From Bacteroidota bacterium (GTDB taxonomy: Bacteria; Bacteroidota; Bacteroidia; Chitinophagales; Chitinophagaceae): a DNA stretch of 64,000 nucleotides. Position 1 is the stretch's first letter, and each line of letters begins with the position of its first letter. The DNA lies in the NCBI GenBank assembly GCA_018267875.1, contig JAFDXP010000047.1, positions 1 through 64,000 on the forward strand. The letters are read 5' to 3'. The notes below the pieces were generated by a model. That model saw nothing but the letters and a program-made list of their open reading frames with translations. It did not search any database and was not told the DNA's origin. This document shows positions 43,336 through 52,763 of the stretch, piece by piece. The position numbers were made by a program, and so were the translations under genes.

Positions 43336-46300
43336 TTATAACTCCGTATTTCTGTCTTCAGGTTGAATAGGAAGGTTGGGCTTTTCTGATTCTTTTTTAT
43401 TGAGTTTGATCTTAATTAATTTCCACTTTCTTTCTTTCTTCTTTTTCTTACCAATGCCTTCAGATAAAGGGCTTTCATGTTCGTCACGAATTAGCTTTCT
43501 ACCTTCTGCCATTTTACCGAAAACATAATACAAACCAGGAATGGCAATTACACCAAATAAGGTTCCCAGCAACATACCGCCGGCAGATGAAGCTCCAATT
43601 GTTCTATTACCAATTGCTCCTGGACCGGTAGCAAAAAGCAAGGGAATAAGTCCGGCAATAAAGGCAAACGAAGTCATTAATATTGGTCGGAAACGCACTC
43701 TTGCACCTTCAATAGCTGCATCTAAAATGGATGCACCTTGTTGATTTTTTTGTACGGCAAACTCTACGATCAAGACAGCATTTTTACCTAATAAACCAAC
43801 TAACATGACTAACCCGACTTGTGCATAGATGTCGTTTGAAAGCCCCATTAATTTGAGTAAGAGGAGTGACCCGAAAATGCCTACCGGCAAGGATAGTATA
43901 ACAGCAAGAGGAAGAATAAAGCTTTCATATTGTGCTGCCAATACTAAATAAACAAAAACGAGTACGATTAGGAAAATATAAATTGATTCGTTTCCTCGAG
44001 CTACTTCATCTTTTGATAAGCCGAGCCAGTCAATATCATATCCACGAGGAAGGGTATTTTTGGCTACTTCTTGAATCGCTTTGATGGCTTCACCACTACT
44101 GTATCCTGCTGCCGGCGCACCGTTGATGGCAGATGATGTGTACATGTTATAACGAGTAATTTCGTTTAGCCCTTGTGTTTTTTTCATTTTCAAAAAAGCA
44201 GAGTAGGGAACCATCTCATCTCTATTGTTTTTCACATAAAGATTGAGAATGTCTTCGGGCAACTGACGATACTCAGGTGCAGCTTGCACATAAACTTTAT
44301 AGAAATTACCAAAACGAATAAAGCCTTGTTCATAAGTACTACCTATCAGTATAGACAAGTTATTCATTGCTTTTTCAACCGAAACGCCTTTTTGCATAGC
44401 AGCTTGGTTGTCAATTTCTAATTCATATTGTGGATAGTTTGCCGCAAAAAAGGTGAACAGACCGGTTAGCTCTTTGCGTTTACGCAGAGCAGCCATAAAA
44501 TCATCATTCACTTTGTTGAAGGCCTTATAGTCATCGGAGTGTGTTTTATCTAATAAACGAAGCGAAAATCCGCCCGCAGCACCATATCCCGGCACAGCCG
44601 GTGGTTGGAAAAACTCAATATTTGCACCCGGAATTACTTTTGCTTTTTGCTCTAACTCTTCAATGATTTCTTGTGCATTGTGTTTTCGCTTACTCCAATC
44701 TTTCAAGTTAATAAGACAAGTGCCAGCATTTGATCCGCGACCCTCTGTAAGCACTTCATAACCAGCAAGAGAAGATACAGATTCTACACCGTCCACTTTT
44801 TTGGCAATTCCTTGAAGTTCCCGAGCAATGGCATTTGTCCTTTCTAAGGTGCTTCCCGGCGGTGTTTGGATAATGGCATAAATCATACCTTGGTCTTCAT
44901 TGGGAATAAACCCGGAAGGCAAAGTTTTAGACGTAATCCAAATTCCGATACAGAATGCAATCAATAGACCAAAAGTTACGGACCTTCTGTTAACAATGAC
45001 GCGAAGTAGATTCGTATATCGCCCTGTTAACTTTTCAAACCATCTATTGAAGGCATCTAATAGCCGATCAATAGGTGATTTTTTTCGAGGTTGACCATGT
45101 GTGTTTTTCAAAATCATGGCACATAAAACTGGTGTTAGCGTAAGAGCCACAAAACCTGAAATGACAATAGATGTAGCCATTGTAATGGAAAATTGGCGAT
45201 AAAATATACCTACCGGTCCGGTCATGAAGGCGACAGGTATAAACACAGCTGTCATCAAAAGTGTAATGGCTATGATGGCACCACTGATCTCATTCAATAC
45301 TTGTTTTACAGCTTTATAGGGTGATAAATTTTCTTCAGCCATTTTGGTGTGAACAGCCTCAACAACCACAATGGCATTGTCCACAACAATACCAATTGCT
45401 AACACAAGTGCAAATAGGGTTATTAGGTTTATCGTCAACCCGAATAGTTGCATAAATATGAAGGCACCAATTAATGAAACCGGCACCGCAAGGGTTGGAA
45501 TCAGTGTGGAACGCCAATCACCAAGAAAAAGAAATACGACAATGGCAACAAGAATAAAGGCTTCCAAAAGCGTGTGTAAAACCTTGTCAATAGATGCATC
45601 AAGAAAGGTAGAAACGTCATAGCTGATTTGGTATTCCATGCCTGGTGGAAAGGAAGATGCTTTAATTTCATCTAACTTTTGTTTTACCTCTTTGATAACC
45701 TCACTGGCATTACTTCCATAAGTTTGTTTAAGCGTGATGGCAGCAGAAGGATGTCCATCCATATTAGAATAGATGTCGTAGAATTCGCTACCTAATTCCA
45801 CATCTGCTACATCTTTTAGTCGAAGCAATTCACCATCAGGGTTTGATCGGATGATGATGTCCTTGTATTGTTCTGGTGTATTATATCGTCCGGCATAAGT
45901 CAATACATATTCTAAGGATTGAGAACGTTTACCGGTAGCTTGTCCAATACGCCCTGGACGACCAATAACGCTTTGATGCGCTAATGCTTCCATTACTTCA
46001 TCAGTCGAAACGTTGTAAGCACGCATACGATCTGGTTTTAGCCAAACACGCATAGCATATTGTCGGCTACCAAGGATTTTTGCAGCACCCACACCGTTAA
46101 GACGACTTAATTCCGGAAGGATGTTCACACTAGCAAAGTTGAAAAGGAATTTCTCATCTGCTTTAGGATCTTTGCTGTAAAGGTTAACGTACATCAGCAT
46201 GTTGGGCGATGTATAGCTCACCACTAAGCCTTCTCGTTGCACCAACTCCGGAAGCATATTTGTAACCTGTTCGATACGAGTTTTCACATTAACCATTGCC

Positions 46301-46605
46301 AGGCTGGGATCAGTACCCAAGTTGAAAACTACTTGAATGGTTGCTTCACCTGCACTGGTTGCATCTGAAGTCATATATTTCATGCCCGGCACACCATTGA
46401 TGGCTTTCTCCATTTGAATCAAAACGGAGTTGACTAATACATTAGCACTGGCTCCAGGGTAGGCAATATTTACAACTACCATTGGTGGCGCGATGGAAGG
46501 AAATTGAGATACCGGAAGGGTATCAATTGATAAAAAGCCCATGAATACAATAACCACCGACAAAACGATGGCCAGAACAGGCCTTTGGATGAATTTTTTG
46601 AACAT
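43336..46605 (-). CDS. RND multidrug efflux permease (HAE1/AcrB family)
   Basis: This 1089-aa inner-membrane, proton-driven permease has the AcrB layout: an N-terminal helix (RPVLAIVLSVVIVFMG), two large periplasmic loops and twelve membrane helices in two halves. The essential Asp pair is present in LAIGIVVDNAIVVVEAV, and FIPNEDQG and GLLGKNAVLIVEFA are further family hallmarks. A highly basic C-terminal tail of about 45 residues (KKKKKERKWKLIKIKLNKKE) extends past the usual end. It exports lipophilic compounds; the substrates are not predictable. No regulator gene is adjacent. Confidence 0.96.
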   Translation of the reverse strand: MFKKFIQRPVLAIVLSVVIVFMGFLSIDTLPVSQFPSIAPPMVVVNIAYPGASANVLVNSVLIQMEKAINGVPGMKYMTSDATSAGEATIQVVFNLGTDPSLAMVNVKTRIEQVTNMLPELVQREGLVVSYTSPNMLMYVNLYSKDPKADEKFLFNFASVNILPELSRLNGVGAAKILGSRQYAMRVWLKPDRMRAYNVSTDEVMEALAHQSVIGRPGRIGQATGKRSQSLEYVLTYAGRYNTPEQYKDIIIRSNPDGELLRLKDVADVELGSEFYDIYSNMDGHPSAAITLKQTYGSNASEVIKEVKQKLDEIKASSFPPGMEYQISYDVSTFLDASIDKVLHTLLEAFILVAIVVFLFLGDWRSTLIPTLAVPVSLIGAFIFMQLFGLTINLITLFALVLAIGIVVDNAIVVVEAVHTKMAEENLSPYKAVKQVLNEISGAIIAITLLMTAVFIPVAFMTGPVGIFYRQFSITMATSIVISGFVALTLTPVLCAMILKNTHGQPRKKSPIDRLLDAFNRWFEKLTGRYTNLLRVIVNRRSVTFGLLIAFCIGIWITSKTLPSGFIPNEDQGMIYAIIQTPPGSTLERTNAIARELQGIAKKVDGVESVSSLAGYEVLTEGRGSNAGTCLINLKDWSKRKHNAQEIIEELEQKAKVIPGANIEFFQPPAVPGYGAAGGFSLRLLDKTHSDDYKAFNKVNDDFMAALRKRKELTGLFTFFAANYPQYELEIDNQAAMQKGVSVEKAMNNLSILIGSTYEQGFIRFGNFYKVYVQAAPEYRQLPEDILNLYVKNNRDEMVPYSAFLKMKKTQGLNEITRYNMYTSSAINGAPAAGYSSGEAIKAIQEVAKNTLPRGYDIDWLGLSKDEVARGNESIYIFLIVLVFVYLVLAAQYESFILPLAVILSLPVGIFGSLLLLKLMGLSNDIYAQVGLVMLVGLLGKNAVLIVEFAVQKNQQGASILDAAIEGARVRFRPILMTSFAFIAGLIPLLFATGPGAIGNRTIGASSAGGMLLGTLFGVIAIPGLYYVFGKMAEGRKLIRDEHESPLSEGIGKKKKKERKWKLIKIKLNKKESEKPNLPIQPEDRNTEL

Positions 46606-46638
46606 CTTGGTTCGAGTTTCGTTTAGTGAATAGAGAAA

Positions 46639-47718
46639 TTATTCTGCAGTAAGTTTAAGATGAGATATGACTTCTTTAGGTTGTTCAAATTTGTAGGCAA
46701 TCTTATCGTTGTCTTTTACTTTGCGCAATCCTTCTAATAGTATTTTATCATTCTCATTCAGTCCGCTTGAAATGATGTATAAATCTTCCATTTCAGCACC
46801 CACTTTAATTTCTGTGGCTTTCACTCGGTTGTCGCTACCTACTACATACACATACTTTTTGTCCAACACTTCAAAAGTTGCCTTTTGCGGTATGAGCAAG
46901 GCGTTTGTAACTCTTTTAGTCATTTCAATATTGCCTGTTTCACCATGTCTTAAAAGCCCATTAGGATTAGGAAAGGTGGCTCGAAAAGGGATATTTCCCG
47001 TTTCATTATCAAAGTCGGCTTCAATTGTTTCTACTACGCCCGGGTAAGGGAAAATCTGGTTGTTTGCCATAAGCAAATGCACAACCGGTTTATCTTCTGT
47101 GCTTTTTCCACGATAGTCCAGATATTCTGCTTCCGGGACATTGAAATACACCCACATCTTGCTGTTGTCAGCCAAAGTAGTCAATAGGTCACCTTCACTC
47201 AATAAACTTCCTTGACGAACATGAAAGTGATCTATGATACCGTCAAAAGGAGCACGAATTTGGGTGAATTGGAGATGTGTTTCGTTTAAAGCTACTTCTG
47301 CTTTTGCCTTGTCTAACTTTGCTTTTGCAATGGCTAATTCATTAGGCGAAACCACTTTGTTGTCCGCCAAATGTTTGGTGTTTTGATATTCAATCTGTGC
47401 CATGTTGACCTCTGCTTTTGCTTTTCCTAACTCCGCTTCGTACAGATTGGGCATAATCTGAAAAAGCAATTGCCCTTTCTTCACATGTTGCCCTTCATCA
47501 ATGAATATTTTTTGGAGATAACCCCTTTCTTGTGCCCTGAGTTCAATGTGCTGAATAGATTTTATTTGGCAGACATATTGATGTGTCAGTGTTGTGTCCA
47601 TTCGAATTGGGCTGGTTACAAGCAATTTTTCATTTGCTTCTTTTTCTTCTTTTTTGGAATGGCAACCGGTTGCAACTATGACAACAGCGGCAGCGAAATA
47701 CAGAAATGCACTCTTCAT
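46639..47718 (-). CDS. RND efflux periplasmic adaptor lipoprotein
   Basis: This 359-aa membrane fusion protein links the permease to the channel. It has a lipoprotein signal with C19 (VVIVATGC), then the lipoyl halves (ELRAQERGYLQKIFIDEGQHVKKGQLLFQI and RAPFDGIIDHFHVRQGSLL), an alpha hairpin, and beta-barrel and membrane-proximal domains. It heads the efflux operon. The 283-bp gap upstream (47719-48001) holds no gene, and I see no full promoter match in it. Confidence 0.95.
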   Translation of the reverse strand: MKSAFLYFAAAVVIVATGCHSKKEEKEANEKLLVTSPIRMDTTLTHQYVCQIKSIQHIELRAQERGYLQKIFIDEGQHVKKGQLLFQIMPNLYEAELGKAKAEVNMAQIEYQNTKHLADNKVVSPNELAIAKAKLDKAKAEVALNETHLQFTQIRAPFDGIIDHFHVRQGSLLSEGDLLTTLADNSKMWVYFNVPEAEYLDYRGKSTEDKPVVHLLMANNQIFPYPGVVETIEADFDNETGNIPFRATFPNPNGLLRHGETGNIEMTKRVTNALLIPQKATFEVLDKKYVYVVGSDNRVKATEIKVGAEMEDLYIISSGLNENDKILLEGLRKVKDNDKIAYKFEQPKEVISHLKLTAE

Positions 47719-48001
47719 CCGAGGATATTTTGTTGGTTTTATTATTGAGTTAATTAGTGGTATTGCAGGATGTTTTGACTTTTTGAAAAGCCATTTTGGA
47801 AGAATTACGGGAATACTAAACCGTATGAATTTTGGGTTAGCATCTGTCGTTTTTAAATCGTTAACAGCAATTGCAATATTTGAAAGAGAAAGATCAATGC
47901 AACAGTAACTGAATTCAACAAGTTTTCAATTTAGCATTATAACCTTGGCGTTCTAATCAACTATTGTTTTGCAACAATTTTTGAACAGATGATGACTGAC
48001 A

Positions 48002-48394
48002 TCAAACTCGAAAAGTGGCGAAATAGATGCAGCGGTCATAAATTAATATGCGTTGCGATTTGGGAATGTGAAAATTGAAAACCTCTTTTGAGGTTGGCTC
48101 TTTGGTACGGAATTGATTGGAAGATGAATAAGCAACAGTAAAGGCTGTAAAAGTTTTAAAACTTGATCCAGCATCGTCATCTTCTTCGTCATCTTCTTCC
48201 GGCAAGGTTGTTTTTGTTCGGGGAGCTTTGATGATGTGAATCGTACGCTTTATAGTTTCGCCACGATTTAGATGTGCATCAGAGGGCTTTACTGCTATCC
48301 TGCAATTGGGGCTGGCAATGGCAGAATATGAACTACCAAGATTACCCAGAAAGAGTACATAAATGAGAACGAAAAGTCGAACTATGAGCCGCAT
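48002..48394 (-). CDS. hypothetical small exported protein
   Basis: From ATG 48394 the product is about 130 aa with a signal peptide (RLIVRLFVLIYVLFLG, possible cleavage near SYSAIASP). The mature part has an N-terminal basic half, an acidic patch of about eight Asp/Glu residues (EEDDEEDDD), and a C-terminal Ser/Thr/Phe-rich stretch. I recognise no family. It stands alone between the efflux operon and the nucleoside kinase. A TACTTTTG element lies 9 bp before the ATG without a matching upstream box. Confidence 0.6.
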   Translation of the reverse strand: MRLIVRLFVLIYVLFLGNLGSSYSAIASPNCRIAVKPSDAHLNRGETIKRTIHIIKAPRTKTTLPEEDDEEDDDAGSSFKTFTAFTVAYSSSNQFRTKEPTSKEVFNFHIPKSQRILIYDRCIYFATFRV

Positions 48395-48487
48395 ATTGCG
48401 CCCCAAAAGTAGAACGAGCAATGAGATGTTGAAGGAACGATAATGTTAAAATTCTATTGAGCCGTATTTTTTGAGTTTCTGTCTTAT

Positions 48488-49120
48488 CTAAAACAGTCCA
48501 TGAATTTGGGCATCAATCCGACGCACTACTTCTGCAAAATCTTCATCTTTATTTGCAAAATCAAGATTGTCAACTTCCACAATCAACAGTGGACCATCCA
48601 TGTATTTGTCAATCCACTTGTTGTAAAATTCATTGAGTCTTTTGAGATAATCTAAGCGAATATTTTCTTCGTATTCACGCCCTCTATTTTGAATGTTGTC
48701 AACTAACTTGGGAATAGAAGCTTTGAGATAAATCAGTAAATCAGGAGGGCTAACTAAATTTTTTAAGGTGCTAAAAAATGAGGTGTAATTTTCAAAATCT
48801 CGAGCTGTCATTAAGCCCATTTCATACAAGTTTGGTGCAAAAATGTGTGCATCCTCATAAATTGTTCTGTCTTGAATGACGGTTTCCTTTCCCTTTCTAA
48901 TGTCAATCAATTGACGGATTCTGCTGTTTAGAAAAAAGATTTGGAGGTTGAATGACCACCGATGCATATCCTCATAAAAGTCCACTAAATAAGGGTTGTG
49001 GTCAACATCTTCAAAATGTGGTGTCCACTTGTAGTGGCGAGCCAGCATGGTGGTTAAGGTTGTTTTGCCGGCACCTATATTACCTGCAATAGCAATGTGC
49101 TTAATGTTTGATTTTGGCAT
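48488..49120 (-). CDS. deoxynucleoside kinase
   Basis: ATG 49120 starts MPKSNIKHIAIAGNIGAGKTT, placing the P-loop at residues 13-21. Codons up to 49234 overlap the trpS 3' end and are discounted. The 210-aa protein shows the dNK/dGK features FEDVDHNPYLVDFYED, QDRTIYEDAHIFA and the lid RGREYEENI. It phosphorylates deoxynucleosides for salvage; whether it prefers dA, dG or dC cannot be told from sequence. Confidence 0.92.
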   Translation of the reverse strand: MPKSNIKHIAIAGNIGAGKTTLTTMLARHYKWTPHFEDVDHNPYLVDFYEDMHRWSFNLQIFFLNSRIRQLIDIRKGKETVIQDRTIYEDAHIFAPNLYEMGLMTARDFENYTSFFSTLKNLVSPPDLLIYLKASIPKLVDNIQNRGREYEENIRLDYLKRLNEFYNKWIDKYMDGPLLIVEVDNLDFANKDEDFAEVVRRIDAQIHGLF

Positions 49121-49214
49121 AGATGGTTTTGGCAAAAAAAGAAGATAAATATAATTGAAAGATTCTTTAAGAAAGGTAATGAATAAACAATTTTTTTTCG
49201 TTTGAGATTTTATC

Positions 49215-50213
49215 TCAGTAGTAATTAATTCCAATCATTCTTCGAGCTGCATTTAGTGTTGCGGATGCGCTTTCTCGAGCTTTTTCAGCTCCATCTTTTA
49301 ATATTTTTCGAATGAGGGTTTCGTCTTGTTGCAGTTCTTTTGCGTTTTCTCGAATAGGTGCTAAGAACTTTATGACATCTTCTGCTAATTGTTTTTTCAT
49401 GTCGCCATAGCGAATGGTACAGTCATTAAAGGCAGTGCGATATTTGTTTACTTGTTCTGCATCCGACATCAAACCCATGAGCATAAATAAATTGCTGATA
49501 TAGTCAGGCATATTGCTGTTAGGCTCCGTAGGGCCTGCATCTGACTTTGCTTTCATGATTTTTTTACGAATGGCATCATCATCATCTGTCAAATAAATTG
49601 TAGCATTGAGGTTTTCACTTTTGCTCATTTTTCCGTTGCCATCAAGGCTTTGAATTTTGATGAGTTCATTACCAAAATTGAAGGGTATGGGTTCAGGAAA
49701 AAGTTCGCCATAACGACCTGCAAATCTTTGTGCAAAATTTCGGGCCATTTCAAGATGTTGTTCTTGATCCTTACCAACGGGTACTTTTACAGCACGATGA
49801 ATAAGTATATCGGCAGCCATCAAAACGGGATAAGTTAATAGTCCGGCATTTACATTGTCCGGTTGTTGGCGCACTTTATCTTTAAACGTGGGAACTTTTT
49901 CTAACTCACCTTTGTAGGCAAGCATGTTCAACATTAGATAGAGTTCCGGAATTTCTGGGATGTCACTTTGAGCATAAAGCACTACTTTATTCGGATCTAA
50001 ACCACTGGCTATGTTTTCTGCTACTACTCGAAATACATTATTCTTCAGGTCTTCAGGTTTAGGGTGTGTAGTTAACGAGTGATAATCGGCTACAAAAAAA
50101 TAGCAAGTGTAATCATCTTGCATTTTTACATAGTTGCGCATAGCGCCAAAATAGTTTCCAAGATGCAGATAGCCGGTAGAGCGAATGCCGCTCACTACAA
50201 TTTCTTTTCTCAT
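49215..50213 (-). CDS. trpS: tryptophanyl-tRNA synthetase
   Basis: ATG 50213 (MRKEIVVSGIRSTGYLHLGNYFG) is the family start; the frame is open to 50381 but that part is unrelated. The class I signatures are HLGN (17-20) and KMSKS (195-199), and the 332-aa length is standard. It charges tRNA-Trp. The deoxynucleoside kinase follows downstream on the same strand after about 95 bp. Confidence 0.96.
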   Translation of the reverse strand: MRKEIVVSGIRSTGYLHLGNYFGAMRNYVKMQDDYTCYFFVADYHSLTTHPKPEDLKNNVFRVVAENIASGLDPNKVVLYAQSDIPEIPELYLMLNMLAYKGELEKVPTFKDKVRQQPDNVNAGLLTYPVLMAADILIHRAVKVPVGKDQEQHLEMARNFAQRFAGRYGELFPEPIPFNFGNELIKIQSLDGNGKMSKSENLNATIYLTDDDDAIRKKIMKAKSDAGPTEPNSNMPDYISNLFMLMGLMSDAEQVNKYRTAFNDCTIRYGDMKKQLAEDVIKFLAPIRENAKELQQDETLIRKILKDGAEKARESASATLNAARRMIGINYY

Positions 50214-50333
50214 AACGGCGGCAAGATAAATTCTTTGAACGAAATGAATTTTGTCAAATTCCTCAACAACAATATTTTTTATTGAAGAACAAAATTGTGT
50301 TGCTATAATTCTCCTTTGCAAGCTTAGATTTGT

Positions 50334-51773
50334 TTGCATTTCAAACGGATAGTACCCATTTTGCATACCTTTAAGAAACAATCGGCATATAGTTCTTTGG
50401 TGAAAAATGCAGGATACATTTTTTTTACCAAGCTTTTCCCCGCCTTGGGTGCAGTGGTTGTGTTGGTTGTTTATTCTCGGTCTTTACCAAGTAATGAATA
50501 TGGTGCTTATCAGGATTTATGGGTCAAGCTTTTGTTGATTGGCACGGTTGCTTATGCCGGTTTGCCTATTACCATCATAACGTTTAGCCCTGACGCTATT
50601 CGTTTTTTTTGGAATAAAGTTTCAATTCGATTGCGTTTGGCATTGTTGGGTTGGTGTGTGTTATGGGCAATTTTATTTGGGTATCTCAGTACGGTTTCAT
50701 TAATTCTTGGCATTTTGTTGGCCTTGATGTATGTAGCCAATGCCATTCAGGAAGCTTTGTTGATGTCAGCACAAAAAATGAAAGCCTTAGTTTGGATTAA
50801 TTTCTTTTATGGCTCTTATTTTATTCTACTGCATCTTTACTTTTTAACTTCCTTCAATTTGGAGGTTTTAATGTGGTGGCTTGCATTGGGTATGTTGATA
50901 AGATCAGCTTTGTTGTCTTGGATTGTTTTTCAGCATTACATAGCTGTTCAGATTCCTAAAAATCAAGCAGAAGAATGGAATAATGTTTGGCGGCTATGGT
51001 TGAACCTCGGACTGTATGATTTGTTGCAAACTGTAATGCGATATGCAGACAAATTTGTACTAGGTTTGTTTTTATCAACTTCTGTATTTGCCATTTATTT
51101 TAATGGTTCACAAGCAGCAGACATCCCCTTTTTACCCTATTTTTTAGGTGCGGTTTCTACCTCTATTTTACTACAACTAAGCTCTGTGGAAAAGGGGCAT
51201 AGTAAGGCTTTGGGCATTATGCTCAATACGGGAATAGTTTTATCAGATATAGTATTTCCATTGTTTTGCTTTTTGCTGTTTTTTCGTGAAGAGTTGTTTT
51301 CTGTGGTGTTGAGCCCTAAATATTTACCATCAGTTCAGGTGTTTACTGTTGCTATTTTTTCACTTCCTTTAAGAGCCTATAATTACACTACTTTGCTGCA
51401 ACATTTACATCGTGGCGACCTTATTAATCGCGGCGCATTGATAGATCTTTTCTTAGTGCTTTGTTTAGTTTATCCTTGTTACCATCTGTGGGGATTGCCG
51501 GGTGTGCCATTAAGCTTTGTCATAGCTACTTATGTTCAGGTAGGGTTTTATGTGTATCATATCCAACGGATTTTGCACAAGCCTATTGCCTCATTTTTAC
51601 CTTTAAAAAATTGGATGCAAAAGATGATTGTTATGGCAATCCTATTTTATTCATTACATTACTTTGTAATGCAGGAATTACATTCAATGTCTGTCTTGAT
51701 AGTGGGATTGGTATTTTTGTTTATTTCAGTTCTATTTTCATTTTTCCTTGATAGAAGAAAATTGCTTCGTTAG
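50334..51773 (+). CDS. polysaccharide/lipid flippase-like multi-pass membrane protein
   Basis: The protein is up to 479 aa with about 12-14 membrane segments. It has the opening typical of Wzx/MVF-superfamily flippases: KNAGYIFFTKLFPALGAVVVL, then YSRSLPSNEYGAYQDLW. Such proteins flip undecaprenyl-linked sugars for O-antigen, capsule or similar polymers. The start is unclear because no ATG is available; TTG 50334, TTG 50361 and TTG/GTG 50397-50400 are all possible. A TAGATTTG element at 50325-50332 would favour one of the later starts. Its stop overlaps the stop of the convergent methyltransferase by 4 bp. Confidence 0.82.
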   Translation: MHFKRIVPILHTFKKQSAYSSLVKNAGYIFFTKLFPALGAVVVLVVYSRSLPSNEYGAYQDLWVKLLLIGTVAYAGLPITIITFSPDAIRFFWNKVSIRLRLALLGWCVLWAILFGYLSTVSLILGILLALMYVANAIQEALLMSAQKMKALVWINFFYGSYFILLHLYFLTSFNLEVLMWWLALGMLIRSALLSWIVFQHYIAVQIPKNQAEEWNNVWRLWLNLGLYDLLQTVMRYADKFVLGLFLSTSVFAIYFNGSQAADIPFLPYFLGAVSTSILLQLSSVEKGHSKALGIMLNTGIVLSDIVFPLFCFLLFFREELFSVVLSPKYLPSVQVFTVAIFSLPLRAYNYTTLLQHLHRGDLINRGALIDLFLVLCLVYPCYHLWGLPGVPLSFVIATYVQVGFYVYHIQRILHKPIASFLPLKNWMQKMIVMAILFYSLHYFVMQELHSMSVLIVGLVFLFISVLFSFFLDRRKLLR

Positions 51774-52681
51774 CCTTTTTTGGTTAGGGTAGCCAACAAG
51801 CGATAGGCGCGTTTTCCGGTTAAGTAAATTATGGGTTGTTCTATCATTTGATAAAGCCAAAGCGGTAGGAATCGAAAGGCGCTTTGAATTCCCATTTTAA
51901 CTAACAGTTTGCTATTGAAAATTATTGTGGAGGGTTGATTATCAGCAGGGAAAAGAGTGCATATTTTAGCTTTAGTGAAAGAGTGCAAATGGGCATTGTG
52001 CGGTGTTTCTTTGTTGCAATGAATGCAGAGTGAAGTGCGTATCAGTTCATTATATGGTGTGGTAATAATTAGCTTTCCACCTGGTTTTAAAACTTTAAAA
52101 AGAGCGTGTATAAAAGCTTTCGGGTTAGGAACATGCTCTATGATTTCTGAGGCAACAATGCAATCAATGGAGTTGGAGGCAAATGGTAAAGCAAAAACAT
52201 CGGCTACTAAGGCTTCGTGTGAAGGGTAGGGAATTGTTTTTTTAGCTTTTATGGGATTGATGTCTGAAATGTCCATGCTGATAACCTTTCTTTCTTTTGG
52301 GGTAAGGCCTTTTGCCAGCCAAGCACCACCGCACCCTACGTCTAAAACCCATTCGGCATCAATTGGAATTTGATGCAGGATTTGTTGATGCAAACGTTGT
52401 ATTTCGGCTAATTCAATTGTGTTTTTTGATGTTTCATTATAGTCATAAACAGCAGCATCAAGCTGATAGTGTGCTTTGTAGTCAAATGGTTCAAAATGAT
52501 CAGCGGAAGTAAGCGTTTCGGTAGGATTAGTTGTTGGTGGAAGTAATATGGGTACTCCTTCTTTAAAAACAAATAAATCTTGCTGTTGCTCGTCACTTAG
52601 TGTATTGTTTTGTTCATGAAAATAGAGTGGTGTCTTTAATGTTGGATGCACTAATAGTTGAAGAAAAGACGACGATGCCAT
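51770..52681 (-). CDS. class I SAM-dependent methyltransferase
   Basis: In this 303-aa protein residues 1-50 resemble a Trm112-like leader without cysteines. The methyltransferase fold follows, with motif I WVLDVGCGGA (111-120), the acidic residue in ISMDISD, motif II-like DCIVASEIIEHVPNPKAF and LKPGGKLIITTPY (Methyltransf_11 class). The CxxC-type CIHCNKET later in the protein could bind metal. The substrate is unknown; adjacency to a flippase suggests a cell-surface glycan or lipid, but they are convergent and not co-transcribed. Confidence 0.85.
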   Translation of the reverse strand: MASSSFLQLLVHPTLKTPLYFHEQNNTLSDEQQQDLFVFKEGVPILLPPTTNPTETLTSADHFEPFDYKAHYQLDAAVYDYNETSKNTIELAEIQRLHQQILHQIPIDAEWVLDVGCGGAWLAKGLTPKERKVISMDISDINPIKAKKTIPYPSHEALVADVFALPFASNSIDCIVASEIIEHVPNPKAFIHALFKVLKPGGKLIITTPYNELIRTSLCIHCNKETPHNAHLHSFTKAKICTLFPADNQPSTIIFNSKLLVKMGIQSAFRFLPLWLYQMIEQPIIYLTGKRAYRLLATLTKKG

Positions 52682-52763
52682 TGGGCAAAGATATACTTTG
52701 GTAAATGTGAAGCATACAATTTTGGCAAGGACATTTTAGTAGTTTTATGAAAAATTTATTTGC

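Noticed and set aside
47594..47908. 104-codon plus-strand frame across the adaptor gene start
   Set aside because: More than a third overlaps the adaptor coding sequence on the other strand; it has no signal, motif or promoter and looks like chance.
50214..50381. N-terminal extension of trpS
   Set aside because: The extra 56 codons lie before the conserved MRKEIVVSGIRSTG start and overlap the flippase 5' region.
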